From Chamaecrista fasciculata (Eukaryota; Streptophyta; Magnoliopsida; Fabales; Fabaceae), in the NCBI GenBank assembly GCA_003254925.1, contig QANZ01008051.1, positions 77,139 to 141,138 on the forward strand: a stretch of DNA of 64,000 nt, read 5' to 3'. The notes below the pieces were generated by a model. The model searched no databases and was not told the DNA's origin. It worked only from the letters and a program-made list of their open reading frames with translations. Made by a program: the position numbers and the translations under genes. Positions 50,144-62,387 of this stretch are shown here, piece after piece (the stretch's first letter is position 1; every line of letters starts with the position of its first letter).

Positions 50144-51646
50144 AGAAAACAATAAAAAAAACCTTGTCCTTCCATCCATCATCACAAATGAAAATACTTT
50201 TGAAATATTAATATGAAAATAAATTTGATAATTCAATTAGTGTTATGCTGTAAAAAGGTAGGTAGCAAGCGCAAATCACTTTTTTACTTTGATTTAGACA
50301 CAAATTTCAATATAATTCATTAAAATGGATTGCTTAGGCTGATGGGCTTTTCATAACAAAATCATTTCAATTAACATTTCTTTTTTGTGTGGAAGGCAAT
50401 TCAATTCCCACCTAACCAACCTCACCACTTCATTTTGTCTCTTTGCTTTTATGCCCTTCACTCTAGTCAATGTAAATTAAAATCTCAAGTCAATGAAGCT
50501 TCATGCAACATTCATATTTAATATTTTTTAGCCTCCTTAAATTAACTAGTTTTTAGTAAAGAAATTAAAATAGCATCATACACCAAATTAATTAATCAAG
50601 TATAGATAATTTAAAATACTATGTTAGGTATTCCGTTAAACTACCGCCCATAGAAAAATGGTTTTGTGTATTTAAAAAAAAATAAAACACCAGTATACTT
50701 AAATTTTAATTTAAAAGACAATATTAAAATGCTGAAATTGTTATTTAATCACATATCTTATACAAAACTCTACATGCAGTTCAAACTTAAAAAGATTCCT
50801 TTCCTAAAAGGCATCTTTGGATATAAATGGAATTATTTACTAACTCAATTACACATTTTATTATCGAAACAGGTTGTAGTTGGGTCCCAAAGTTCTCATG
50901 TAATGTAAGATCTACTTGTATCTTTTTCTAAAGTGATTATTATTATAATTAAATAATTATATATTCATCATGCAAATACAAAAAAATGATGAACTATAGG
51001 AATTTCTGCTGTTTTGTCGTTTTTCTGTAAGCACATAATTTGAGGTCATAATTACATGAACTATATATGTACAAATCCCGTAATAATAAATTCACGAGTT
51101 TTTTTTTTCAAGAACTTGAATTTTATGATTTTACACATTAATCAATATGTTTAGTTGTAAATGTAAACAAAATTTCTTTAAAAAAAAAAAGTAAATGTAA
51201 ACAAATTTTAAATTTGAGATTTGTAATTATTTTCATTAATTGATTTTATCAGTAAATTACTAATTTAATTCTTGAAAGATTATTGATTTAATAATTAAAT
51301 TTTAAAAAAAATTAAAATATACAATTTAATTTCTAAAAATTTAAAAGAGTATACTTGTTAATTTTTTTTATGAATAATAGATAGACCGAATTAAAATTAA
51401 TTGAGAAAAATATCATATAATAAAAAATATGCTTAGTTGTTAAAGGATTAAGATGTTATTGATACATTAATGATAAAATCAATTAAGATTGAGTTACACC
51501 TTAGGTTAAGAAATTTAGGTTCGAGTCATATTTATTAGGATAAATTTAAATTGTTCGCTCCCCAATTCAAATGAATTAATTTTCGCTTAAAGTATTACAC
51601 ATAGACCAAGGATAACATGGTATCATCCCACACTAATATAAATAGA
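50144..51646. other. Intergenic, possible SINE remnant near its end
   Basis: AT-rich, no gene. Near 51425-51600 GCTTAGTTGTTAAAGG and, further on, TTAGGTTCGAGTCATAT resemble pol III A and B boxes of a decayed SINE, though the spacing is long. Confidence 0.3.
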
Positions 51647-51814
51647 CTAGGGGCTTTGCGTGCGCAAATATGTATGTAAAATAAATAAGGGACTAAATTG
51701 TTAACTTAGTAAAGAAAAAGAGACCAAATAGTAAATTTTCTCTTATTTTTAATTTCATAGGCTATAATTTTAAACATGGACGACCAGAAAGGGGTGAAGC
51801 CATATAATATAAGA
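51647..51814 (-). mobile_element. Mini-Helitron copy F
   Basis: 168 bp, starting TCTTATATTATATGGC after A and ending GCCCCTAG followed by T. The hairpin is shortened to GCGCACGC by loss of about 12 bp. It lies just over 200 bp upstream of the likely transcription start of the PTI1-like gene. Confidence 0.7.
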
Positions 51815-52079
51815 TTTATAAATGGCAAAAGAAAAATAGATTTATCTACAAATTAGGGTATTAATTATTATTCATTCATTGTCACAGCTCAGAACTCAGA
51901 ACCTTATCTGTAATTACAAAAAAGTTAGAGGGGCAAAAGGAAAATAATGAAAGAGTCGCGTCCGCCATTTTGGACGAAGGGAAGCGATATAGCGAATAGA
52001 AAAGAGAAGACACTATTGAGACTTTTTGACTTTGGCTTTAAATAACCAACCCTTTTTTCTTCTTCGTCTTCTTCTTCTT

Positions 52080-53390
52080 CTTTCCACATTCAAAGTATTC
52101 ATTTCCTTGTATTCTTTCTCTCTCTAACTTCTCTTCTTCTTCATTCACTTCGCTGCCTGCTTCTGTATCAACTATCAAGAAGCGAATTAGTGCAATCGCA
52201 GAGTATCTGTACTAAAAGGTACCATTTCTCTTCACAAAACCCTGAATCTTCTTATCTGTTTTTCTGGGTTTTTTTTTTAACTTCCCAACGACGCCCTCGA
52301 ATTTCTGGACTGGTCAACTTTGCGTCTTCCTGCAATTAAATGCACCCTGTAGTTATTAAAGGAACGTTTATTATATAACTTCAGTGTTTGTTAATTATAT
52401 TTTCTGTTTGTTCATTATTTCACTTTTTTTTTTTTGTGTTTGAAAAAATCTCGGATAACATGCAGCAACTTGTTCATTGCCTCGTGGGGGTGAAGGGGGT
52501 CTCCAATCCCCATATCTTTTTTGAATTTTTATTCATCAATTCATAAAAAATGTCTATTCCCGTTCTGATTGAACATCTCTTCATCAGAAATGGACTAATC
52601 TGCTTTTTGGCATCCGTGTAATTTATGTCCCGTCAAAGACGGAACAGACTCTGAAAATATTTTCTTCGTATTGTAGTAATTTGTTGCATAATTACATGCA
52701 TTTGTGAAGACTGACGAGACAGATCTTTAAAGTCTTAAACCTGAATAAGGCTAATTTGTGGTTTCAGAAAAGCATGAAAATATTTTTTTTTCTATTTTTG
52801 TTTGTAGAAAATCACTTGCTAGGTTATCTATATGATAATATGAATAAATCCTGTTTGTCATTTTAAATTGTGTTAAGGTTATGGGAGTTAAATTACAATG
52901 ATTTGGAAGGAAAATGGATATGGAAGGGCTTATCTTTCTTCAAATTATTTCTATATTTGGTATGCTACTAAAAATTAGTGCAAAAGAATGAGGAAAGATG
53001 TTGAGTGCTGTTTTAGTATTTTGGTAATTCTTCTCCTGCTTAACGGGCCTTTAATGACCAACATTTATAATATAAATAAATATCACTGTATATTTCAATA
53101 GAAGATTCCTCCATTTTAGCACTTTAGGTTTCAATTAGATTTACGTGTAGTGTAGTCTATGATTTTTTTTTATATATATTAATTTTCTTCATAACACAAG
53201 CGTGAGATAACTAAGGAAATAGACAGCATTTCTCTTCCTCTCCCCCTTTTAATGTTATTCAATTTAATGTTATCCATGCTGTAAGGAGGGCAAGAATTCT
53301 GAAGTAAAAACTTCACTCTTATTGACACTACTACTTTACAATTGACATAATCCTATGATTTGATACCCCTTCAGTACAGAGTAGAGGATC
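52080..53390 (+). promoter_or_regulatory. PTI1-like 5' UTR with a leader intron
   Basis: A CT/TTC-rich leader from about 52060 leads to ACTAAAAG|GTACC at 52218/52219, a good splice donor. The matching acceptor CCCCTTCAG ends at about 53374, leaving a short second leader piece before the ATG at 53391. An intron of about 1.15 kb inside the 5' UTR is common in plant kinase genes and often boosts expression. Inferred from splice signals only. Confidence 0.5.
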
Positions 53391-55403
53391 ATGGGCTGCT
53401 TTGGCTGTTGCAAAGGAAGTGATATCTATAATGATGGTGACAATAAATCCTTCATGCAAACCAGTGCTGCAGGTAATTTACTATCATCCATTTTTTTTTT
53501 CTCATTTTAAATGTGTTTGCTTTAAGATTTCATCTTGCACTTGTTGCTAATACTCCTTTTTAAGTGCTTTAAAAAGCTTTAAAGTTGTCATATGTTTTCT
53601 TCTCCACTCACACCTCATAATTCTGTTTATTTTTGTGATGCAGGGAACCCCGGTTATCCTAGAAGAGAAGCTACAACAACAACCACTCCGTCTACGACAC
53701 ATTTTCAACCCATCTCTGTCCCTTCCATTACAGTGGATGAATTAAGGTCTGTTACAGATAATTTTGGAACAAAATCTTTCATTGGAGAGGGTGCATATGG
53801 CAAAGTATATTATGCAGTACTGGGAAATGGCCGTGCTGTGGCTATTAAAAAGTTGGATTCTACTAAGCAACCAGAACAAGAATTCCTTGCCCAGGTTTGG
53901 TTCAAATGCTCCTTGTTACTGTTGTTCCATCTCATTTCATACTGGCTCAATTCTTATTCAGCACTTCTATAATTCATCAATTCCCTTGTATAGGTCTCCA
54001 TTGTATCAAGGCTGAGGCATGAGAATGTAATTGAGCTTATTGGTTATTGTGTTGATGGTCCTCTTCGTGCTCTGGCCTATGAGTATGCTCCTAAAGGCTC
54101 ACTTCATGATATTCTTCATGGTTAGTAAATTACAAATTACTATATCATTGCTCAATTAGAATGTCTAACTTATGCAAACACCTTCTCAAGCTTACTGGTC
54201 TTGTGACTAAGTAGTTAATATGGATTCAATATCTATGCTGCAACATGTAATTTGATCAAGACTTGTGTATATAGGACGCAAAGGTGAGAAGGGTGCACAG
54301 CCTGGTCCAGTTTTGTCATGGGTGCAAAGAGTTAAAATTGCTGTGGGAGCAGCTAAGGGGCTTGAATATCTACATGAAAAAGCAGAAACTCATATCATCC
54401 ATCGCTATATCAAGTCTAGCAACATACTGCTTTTTGAAGACGATCTTTCAAAGATTGCTGATTTTGATTTGTCAAATCAAGCCCCCGATGAAGCAGCACG
54501 TGTCCATTCTACTCGTGTTCTTGGAACTTTTGGTTATTATGCTCCAGAGTAAGTTATTCCTGAATGTGTACAATATAGTTATAGAGGAATGTTAAATAAC
54601 AAGAATCTCAGCTTTTCTGGATAGAAAAAATGTTTTAACCGTTTACTACAAAATACTGATTTAGCAGAAATGGAAAGAGACTTGTAATAACTGTGGCATT
54701 AACAAGTTGTTGGGTTTGACTTTTTGGATCACAGATTTGCAATGACTGGGGATCTTACTATAAAAAGTGATGTTTATAGCTTTGGAGTTGTATTGCTAGA
54801 ACTCTTAACCGGTCGTAAACCTGTGGATCATACACTGCCACGAGGGCAGCAAAGCCTTGTGACTTGGGTATTCATTGCTACTTATTTCTTCTCTGTTACA
54901 TAATTCATTTGGTGTGTCCATTTTGATCATTGAAATTGGCAAGTTTGCACAAGCTGATTCTTGCTTATGGGATTGTATTAGGCCACCCCAAAACTCAGTG
55001 AAGATAAGGTAAAGCAGTGTGTGGATGCCAGATTGAAGGATGACTACCCTCCAAAGGCAGTTGCAAAGGTAATTGGACTATATTTTTTAAGTTTGAATAT
55101 TCTCCTTCGTAGCTCTTTTAGTTGATTTAATCATTGACATCCGCATCAATGTTGATCCTTCTTTCTGTAACACACTGTTAAGAATTTGCCTGGATACTTA
55201 TCATTATGCTGTTAAAAGGCTTAATTGATTCATATACTAACTTTTTTTTCTTTTTGTGGGGTTATACTATGATATAGATGGCTGCTGTTGCTGCATTGTG
55301 TTTGCAATATGAAGCTGGATTAAGGCCAAATATGAGCATTGTAGTCAAAGCTTTACAACCTCTATTGAATCCTCGTTCTGTTCAGTCAAAGGAAAAGCAC
55401 TGA
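53391..55403 (+). CDS. PTI1: PTI1-like receptor-like cytoplasmic kinase, catalytic Asp replaced
   Basis: Seven coding exons: 53391-53472, 53644-53894, 53994-54120, 54275-54548, 54735-54867, 54982-55068 and 55278-55403; 1080 nt, 359 aa, all GT-AG with agreeing phases. The start [11 protein letters not shown] carries Gly2 for N-myristoylation and Cys3/6/7 for palmitoylation, so membrane attachment is likely. The kinase domain has the glycine loop GEGAYGKV (75-82), VAIK Lys96 and a DFD metal site (216-218; DFD is normal for PTI1). The typical PTI1 stretch [22 protein letters not shown] and the tail [17 protein letters not shown] are present. PTI1 kinases act downstream of Pto and OXI1 in immune and oxidative signalling. 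Oddity: the catalytic loop reads H196-R197-Y198-IKSSN, so the HRD aspartate is Tyr. Either a pseudokinase allele or a base error. Confidence 0.93.
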
Positions 55404-55834
55404 AGCTGTAGAATTTCCAAGGGTGTGTAGTATGTAATATGTTGAGTGAATTGTATTGTCGCAACTGGCAAGTGTTACTAACTATACACTGTGATTGAGA
55501 CGCCTATACTCAAAGCATTAATCATCTATTGCATTACCATATGAGTAATTTACAGAAATGTATGTTGCAAGACCCAAAAATAATCAAGTTATTGGGTTTA
55601 ATTGCTTGATGAAATTTTTTTATTATTTATTTTTGCTGGGGTTCTGCAAATGACATAATATAAGAATTGTAATTAGTAATTACTATGTAAAAAGGTGTGG
55701 CAGATGGCTGTTATTCCTTCTTGTCCTTTTTATATTCTTTTGATTTTACTGATTTCCACAAAAAAACTAATGTACTTTCCTTATGCAATTGAAGCCTTGA
55801 AAATACAAAGCTGGTCATAAATGTTTAGATTAAC

Positions 55835-56154
55835 TGTCAAATAGTCATTATGGTCCTCAAACTATGGGATAAATTTTTTTTGGTCATAAAATTATTTTTT
55901 ATTCTGTTTTAGTTCTTGAAATGTCATTTTGTGCAGTTTTTGCTATTATTTTTAACCTAGACAATTAAGATAGACGATTTCTCTTTTATGTATGTTATAA
56001 TAAGTGAGTTAGCAAAGAGAAAAAGAAAAATAATTCACTATTTCAAGCCCAAACTGGAATAAATGTGAAAATTTGAAGACAAATAAAACAAAATAATTTT
56101 AGGGTCAAAATAAAACTTACCCCATAGTTTGAGAACCAAAATGAAGCTTCAACC
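55835..56154. mobile_element. Foldback MITE between the two kinase genes, 320 bp
   Basis: Left end TGTCAAATAGTCATTATGG, right end ATGAAGCTTCAACC; inner arms share CTCAAACTATGGG and CCCATAGTTTGAG. Flanks TAGATTAAC (55826-55834) and TAGATTAGC (56155-56163) match at 8 of 9. Its ends are most like the element at 32936. Confidence 0.7.
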
Positions 56155-56330
56155 TAGATTAGCTAACTCCTGACACTATATGGTATATCCAACCCACATA
56201 AGTGGGAAAACGGAGACGCTTAATTAAATGGTATTGAACCCACACTTCCATGATTAATATTTTGTCATTACACAAGCACTGGATTGAAATTTAATTTCAG
56301 ATTAATCTAGATAATAGAAGATAAAATCAT

Positions 56331-56410
56331 TACAAAAGTTTATATACAAATGATATCAAACACATTTCAGTACAAAAGTTTATATACAAATGATATCAAA
56401 CACATTTCAG
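56331..56410. repeat. Perfect 40-bp tandem duplication
   Basis: 56331-56370 and 56371-56410 are identical, starting TACAAAAGTTTATATAC and ending CACATTTCAG. No divergence means it is recent or an assembly slip. It lies in the convergent region between the PTI1-like and receptor-kinase genes. Confidence 0.85.
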
Positions 56411-56871
56411 TAAAATTCCCTTGAATTTAGATGTCTCTTGACTCAGACTTCAATCATAAACTAAAGCTCAAATTTCTTCACTTATCCATCATCTCCGTCA
56501 AGAGCAAAGCAAGGGCAGTTGGCTCATGCATCATGAATTCATGATCCTAATTAAGACCCCAAAAAATTGCATATATAACAAAAAGCAAAGAACTGTACAC
56601 ACCGCTAATGTACACACCACTAATGCCAGGGAGCTGTATAAATCCAAATTCAAACACAATAACCAACATTCTAACATCTAATAAAGCTATGCTATACCAA
56701 GAATTAAGAAATTAATGGGTATATATATATAACCCCTAAACCCCATGCCATTATATTCCTGCTTTCCATGTCTTGGATGTCAATTATTGTGGATGTCATC
56801 ACAAGTTTATAGAAGCTCAAAAGAATGCAAAAATTCCCCATTCCAATGGGATCCTGAATCCCTGGTTGCCT

Positions 56872-59479
56872 CTATTTTTTCTGCCCCCTTCTGCCATTTG
56901 ACCTATAATCTGGGTTGTGACTCATCTCTGTATCAGAACTTTCCTTCTGGGCCACCGCCTCGATCCCTCCTGTCTGACTCTTTCGCCGTCTTCGATCCTG
57001 AAATGCATATCATGATCAGAAACATAGAGTTTCAAACACTTCACTGAATCTAACTTTATAAGTGGATAAAGTTTGCCTTACAAGAAACCAGATGTAGTAG
57101 TAAAAAACTGGAAATTTAATGTGATTTGAAAGATGTAGAATCAGAAGTCGAACCTCTCGAGGGATAGGATACTCTTCTGATTCGAGCATGCGAACAACTT
57201 GACTCATCTTTGGTCTTTTCCCAGCATCCGGATCGACACACCTCAGAGCAGTCAGAAGGGCTCGTTTAAGGGCACTTGTTGATGGCCGAGTCTCAAGTTT
57301 CGGGTCCACCACCTCTTCCGATCGCCTACTTCCTACCATCATCTTGAGCCAATCAACCAAATTTACCTGTAAAGAGGATAGTCTCATCAGTGAAAAATTC
57401 TAAGAGAAATATAGATTATTGAAACAAAATAAGTTGCCAAGAACTCATATTCCCAAGCTACAAATGGAAGGCAAAGAGCCAAAGACTCGCCTCATCTGCT
57501 GGTCGGCCATAATCCACCGGATCTCTTCCAGTAATTGCTTCAAGGAGCAATACTCCAAAGCTATAAACATCACTCTTCTCATTTAGTATGCCAGAATTGG
57601 CATATTCTGGAGCAACATATCTGAAAAATGCAAAGTAAGCAGGAGAAGATTGCAGTTAGTAAGCTTTAGATAGTTGTAAATTCACTGCTTATGTTGAGAA
57701 CCTAAGGATCCAAAAGGCAATGCATTTTCAGATTGTACTATAAGCATGGGAGTACAATGAAGAGGAAAACTGAACCCCAAAATTTACTTATTTATATTCT
57801 CAATCAGCAGCATAGAAAAAGGAAAATATAGAAAAGAAAAGCAAACAAACAAACAAAATGAGCATTATTGATTATATTTTCGGTTCAAACAGAAACCTAA
57901 ATTTGCGGACAATACTCCTAATTGGATTGCATAAGCAGATAACAGCTTACCCGAAAGTACCCATTACTCTTGTTGTAATATGACTTTTCCCGGCACCCAG
58001 CAACTTAGCCAGCCCAAAGTCAGATATTTTGGCATTGAAGTCATCATCAATTAGAATATTGCTTGACTTTATGTCGCGATGTACAACCTTGGGCTCAATT
58101 GCTTCATGTAAGTATGCCAGCCTGCAATATATAATGCCATATTAGGGAAAACAAACTCTGGAAAATGTAGTACATTAATTATAGGGATAAAAGATCTCGT
58201 GAACATACGCTTTAGCTGTACCAAGGAGAATTTTCAACCGGGCATCCCAAGTAAGATATCCATGCTTCTGCATGGCTCCATGAAGCCATTGCTCTAGATT
58301 GCCATTGTTAACATACTCATATACCAACAACCTGAAATTCAAAAGGCATTCACTATCAACGATATAAATGAAAAATCATACAAGCTAGTACTCAGAAATA
58401 AGCAGTAAGCACATGCATTTTGATATAAGCCCACTATGGTAGGTAATAAATGGGACTCAAATGAAGATGAAATCATAAACAAATAATCACAAACACACAG
58501 AACTGCAAACACAAAAATGTTATTGCCCATAAAGCCAAAATAAAGTGCAGAAAGACAAACAATACAGTACCTGTGAGTGCCTTCGATGCAATACCCAAGA
58601 AGTCGAACCAAGTTCTTGTGCCGCACGTGACCAATGGCCTCAACCTCCACCCTAAATTCCTTTTCAGCTTGTCCTCTGCAAGATGTATATCAATGCTAAT
58701 TAGACAAACTTGTTGAAATGGAGACATCATAATGAAACACTAAGAAAGGTATTCAATGAACCTAGTTCGAACTTGAAATCAAATTCAAAGATTTCAATGC
58801 AACTAAACAAGCTCCTGCTAACTTACACATTATTGAGAATCTTCTTAACAGCCACAGGATTCCCATTGATTAGTTGACCTTGATAAACAATTCCATATCC
58901 ACCTTCCCCGATGACATTATCCTTTGAAAACCTGTTTGTCGCAAGTTCTAGGTCCCTCAATGTGAACCAGTGACCCCAGCCAAGTTGAGAGAACTCGGGC
59001 AGATCGGACAAGGAGGATGGCGTTATAGGATGCAAAGAAGACCGGTAAGAAGAAATGGTCTTAGCACCGCTCTCATCACCAGACTGAGAGCCAGCGCCTT
59101 CTTTCTCCAAATGATTAAAGGAGCCTGATTGACTACCATTATGACTATCCCCATTCTTTATTGGGTTCACAACCTTCACATACTCCTTGTCATTAAATTT
59201 GTCATTCAAATTTACAAAAGCACCATTCTGCATATAGTTATTTGCTGAAACTTGATCAACTCTAATCTCTTTGATCTCCTCCGAAACTGATACCATATGG
59301 CTGAGGGGAATCATGCCGTTGCTGATTTTTCGAGATTTCTTTCGCAATGTAAGACATATCGATAGCACCAGAAGAATTATTATAATGAAAAATCCAACAG
59401 TTATTCCCATTAATTCCCACACTTTTAAACCAAAAACAGAAGTTTTCTGGGATAACCCTGAATTCAGACCAGATGCCAT
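56872..59479 (-). CDS. Receptor-like kinase with minimal ectodomain (At2g42960/At3g59110 type)
   Basis: Seven coding exons: 58827-59479, 58571-58675, 58209-58331, 57951-58121, 57491-57620, 57154-57366 and 56872-56997; 1521 nt, 506 aa, phases agree. Residues 1-22 are short and without signal peptide; 23-45 form one membrane helix ([18 protein letters not shown]), followed by basic RKKSRK. A serine-rich juxtamembrane region runs to about 170. The kinase has GEGGYGIV (191-198), VAVK Lys212, HRD with Asp310 and DFG with Asp328, so it should be active. The C-terminal tail is basic and arginine-rich. This matches the plant family of 'probable receptor-like kinases' related to PERKs; its ligand is unknown. 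The fifth coding exon ends GAG|GCGAGT, a GC-AG intron. The ATG at 59479 follows a 5' UTR intron (59497-59992). Confidence 0.93.
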
Positions 59480-59496
59480 TTTGCTGTGCCAAAAAT

Positions 59497-60330
59497 CTGC
59501 AGAAGTTGGTGTCAAAATATGAGAAAGAAATTCCAAGCAATATCCAGCAAAGTAACTTGCAAAATAAAGCATTTGCCATTAGACAACACAAATTCTTGCT
59601 CTGAACTCCTAACACACTCAAAACCAGGTTCAAATTACACTGCAATGAACTCAAAATTTTAGCAATAATATAATTTGTCTGCTTTTCTTTTCATATAGAA
59701 GCAGATGGAAATCGCCCACTTCATAGAAGTACTTTCCCCCAAACATAAGTGCAAGGAGAAAGAAAACTAAACGTAGAGACACACTTCTTAATTCTTATAT
59801 CTCAGACAAAATCAAGCACATAAGAGATTCACAACAGTTCGATTTCAATCTACATAGCATGAAACCGCAAGAAAGAAAAAAATGCGAGAAAGACTGAAAC
59901 TTCATTTACTTTGTAAACGAGAAAGAGAAAAAAAGGAATCAGCCGAAAAAAACCTTCAACACTGACTGATATGGAAAGTCTCAAATCAATACCTAAAAAT
60001 ATTTCTGCTCTGCTCGTTTTTCAGACTCCGAAGCAACTTTAGCTACTAGATCTCTCAAAGACCTATAAATCCGTTGGATGTGAAGCCATTAGCGAATGAA
60101 GGCCTAGTTCAACCCCATTGTCATATTCTTCAGTCCAACGAGTTTTTCCTCGATGGGTTATCTCAAAAGCACAAATGGGTCCTCGAATCCAATCTGAAAT
60201 AGCAAAATGGAGCTAATTTCCTTCACAGAGCACTGTTGTACAAGCTGTGAAGTTGGAGGGAAATTGAGAGCGTGAAATTCTGAGAAGAAGAAGAAGCAAT
60301 GGTGGGGCTTATTATAAGAAGAAGAAGAAG
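59497..60330 (-). promoter_or_regulatory. Receptor-kinase 5' UTR intron and leader
   Basis: The donor TTTAG|GTATTG at 59992/59993 and acceptor CTTCTGCAG ending at 59497 define a leader intron of about 496 bp. The leader exon runs upward from 59993; a GAAGAA repeat (60281-60332 on the plus strand) lies near its probable start. Read from splice signals only. Confidence 0.5.
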
Positions 60331-60564
60331 AAGGGATGGAATTATCAGGAGTAGGTAACGAGAAGCGACATGGCTCAAAATTCACATAAACATAAACATA
60401 CAGTAAAAGAGAAGCATGAATAAAAATTAAGACTTTTTTTATTTTGCTGTTTCTTCAAATTTGTTATTTGTTCCCTCCGCTCACACCCACTAACTTTTTT
60501 CTCTACCGTCTCTTTCCGCGCCTTGTCATCCCTTCTTTTTTGTTTTCTTTGGTATTATATTATA

Positions 60565-61721
60565 GGCCAAAGTGCAAATTTGGTCCTATAACTTTTCTGC
60601 AGTTCCCAAATCAGTCCTATAACTTTTTTTGTCTCGAATTTGGTCCTGTAACTTTGCTCCAATTCCGAAATCAGTCTTATAACTTTTTTTGTCTCGTATT
60701 TGGTCCTGTATCTTTGCTTCAGGTCCCAAATCAGTCCTATATCTTTTTTTTATCTCAGTTTTGGTCCCATATGTTTTGAAAACCTCCCACCGTTAGTCAT
60801 CCGTCTATTTTAAATTACAGTTTAGTCTTGAAAACTTCAAGTCCCTTTCACTTTAGTCCTTGACTATCAAAATGAAAGTGAAAGAGCATCCCTGAAGATT
60901 CACAAACCTTATATCTTGGTCCCTAATACATGTTTTCTTCATGAAATGGAATAGAAATGTAAAAACAACACAAATTAAAACAAATGATAGAGGGACCAAA
61001 ACTAAAAACACAGAAAATTTAAAACCCATTGGATCATCAATTGAGGCAAAAACATACAATTACCTTCCTTAGTTAATAAACCCTTAGTCCCAAAGTTAGG
61101 ATCATCAATCAATTTCAAATAGGTATGCAATTATCATTAATCCTTGTAAAAATACCATTTCCACGTGTTCTATTCATTATTGTAATTAGCCTTTTTTTTT
61201 TTAATTTCTGTAAATATTGGCCTATCATATTGATATAGGTGATAGCTTTTTCAGTTTTCCAGTGGGTTTTAAATTTTCTACATTTTCAGTTTTGGTCCCT
61301 CTGTCATTTGCTTTAATTTGTGTTGTTTTTGCATTTCTATTCCATTTCATGAAGAATTCATGGATTAGGGATCAAGATGTAAGGTTTGAAAATCTTCAGG
61401 GATGCTCTTTCATTTTGATAGTCAGGGACTAAAGTGAAAGGGACTTGAAGTTTTCAGGATTAAGCTGTAATTTAAATTAGACAGAGGACTAACGGTGAGA
61501 GGTTTTCAAAATATATGGGACCAAAACTGAGATAAAAAAAAGATATAGGACTGATTTGGGAACTGGAGCAAAGATACAGGACCAAATACGAGACAAAAAA
61601 AAGTTATAGGACTGATTTGGGAACTGGAGCAAAGTTACAGAACCAAATTCGAGAAAAAAAAAGTTATAGGACTGATTTGGGAACTACAGCAAAGTTACAG
61701 GACCAAATTTGCACTTTAGCC
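60565..61721. mobile_element. Giant foldback element, Mutator-like, 1157 bp
   Basis: Ends GGCCAAAGTGCAAATTTGG and CCAAATTTGCACTTTAGCC are near-perfect complements, with an exact 9-bp duplication TATATTATA (60556-60564 and 61722-61730). Arms of about 470 bp include four tandem 'TTTGGTCCTATAACTTTT / CCAAATCAGTCC' units of about 50 bp, then a unique inner arm. A spacer of under 200 bp separates the arms. Short open frames in the arms are incidental. This is the largest foldback in the window and would form a very stable double strand if transcribed. Confidence 0.87.
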
Positions 61722-61882
61722 TATATTATATTATACTGTATTATATTATATTATATCATTATTATTATTATTTATTATTTGTTTAGAAGGTGACAAATAG
61801 AAGAAGCTTCACACTTAGATCACATTTGACGTGCCAAGAATAAGACAACAAGTATGCAAAACAACAACAACAATAATAATAA

Positions 61883-62387
61883 GACCAAAGTCTTATTTTG
61901 GTCCTCTAGTTATGCTCAGTGTTTTAAATTGGTCTCCCAGTTATTTTTCGTTCCATATGGTCCCCCAGTTATGCAAAATTTGACAAAGTTGGTCCCTCTA
62001 ACAGTTTCCATCCATTTTTCCGTTAAAAAAAAGACAAAATTGATTTTTAACTCCTAAAAGTTTAATTTTTTTTGCATCAAGGATCTTTTTCTCTATAATA
62101 GGACCAAAATGTAAAAATAATAAATAACTTGGGAAGGAATGAGATGGCTTGTGTGACCAATTTTGTCCTATTATAGAGAAAAAGGTCCTTGATGCAAAAA
62201 ATTTAAACTTTTAGGAATTAAAAATCAATTTTGTCTTTTTTTTTAACGGAAAAATGGATGGAAACTGTTAGAGTGACAAACTTTGTCAAATTTGGCATAA
62301 CTAGGGGACCAATATAGAACGAAAAATAACTGGAGGACCAATTTGGAACACTGAACATAACTGGGGGACCAAAATAAGACTTTAGCC
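61883..62387. mobile_element. Foldback MITE, Mutator-like, 505 bp
   Basis: Ends GACCAAAGTCTTATTTTGG and CCAAAATAAGACTTTAGCC are complements. Exact 9-bp duplication TAATAATAA (61874-61882 and 62388-62396), although within a TAA-rich flank this could arise partly by chance. Arms of about 220 bp are well preserved, so the insertion is fairly young. Non-coding. Confidence 0.8.

Noticed and set aside
60444-61432. Open frames of 68-111 codons in the foldback element at 60565
   Set aside because: They arise from repeated TTTGGTCC-type arm sequence; similar frames appear in both arms as complements and none resembles a protein family.
61883-62387. Inverted repeats considered as possible CRISPR-like or phage attachment structures
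   Set aside because: This is plant nuclear DNA, and the paired arms with 9-bp duplications are explained by transposon insertion.
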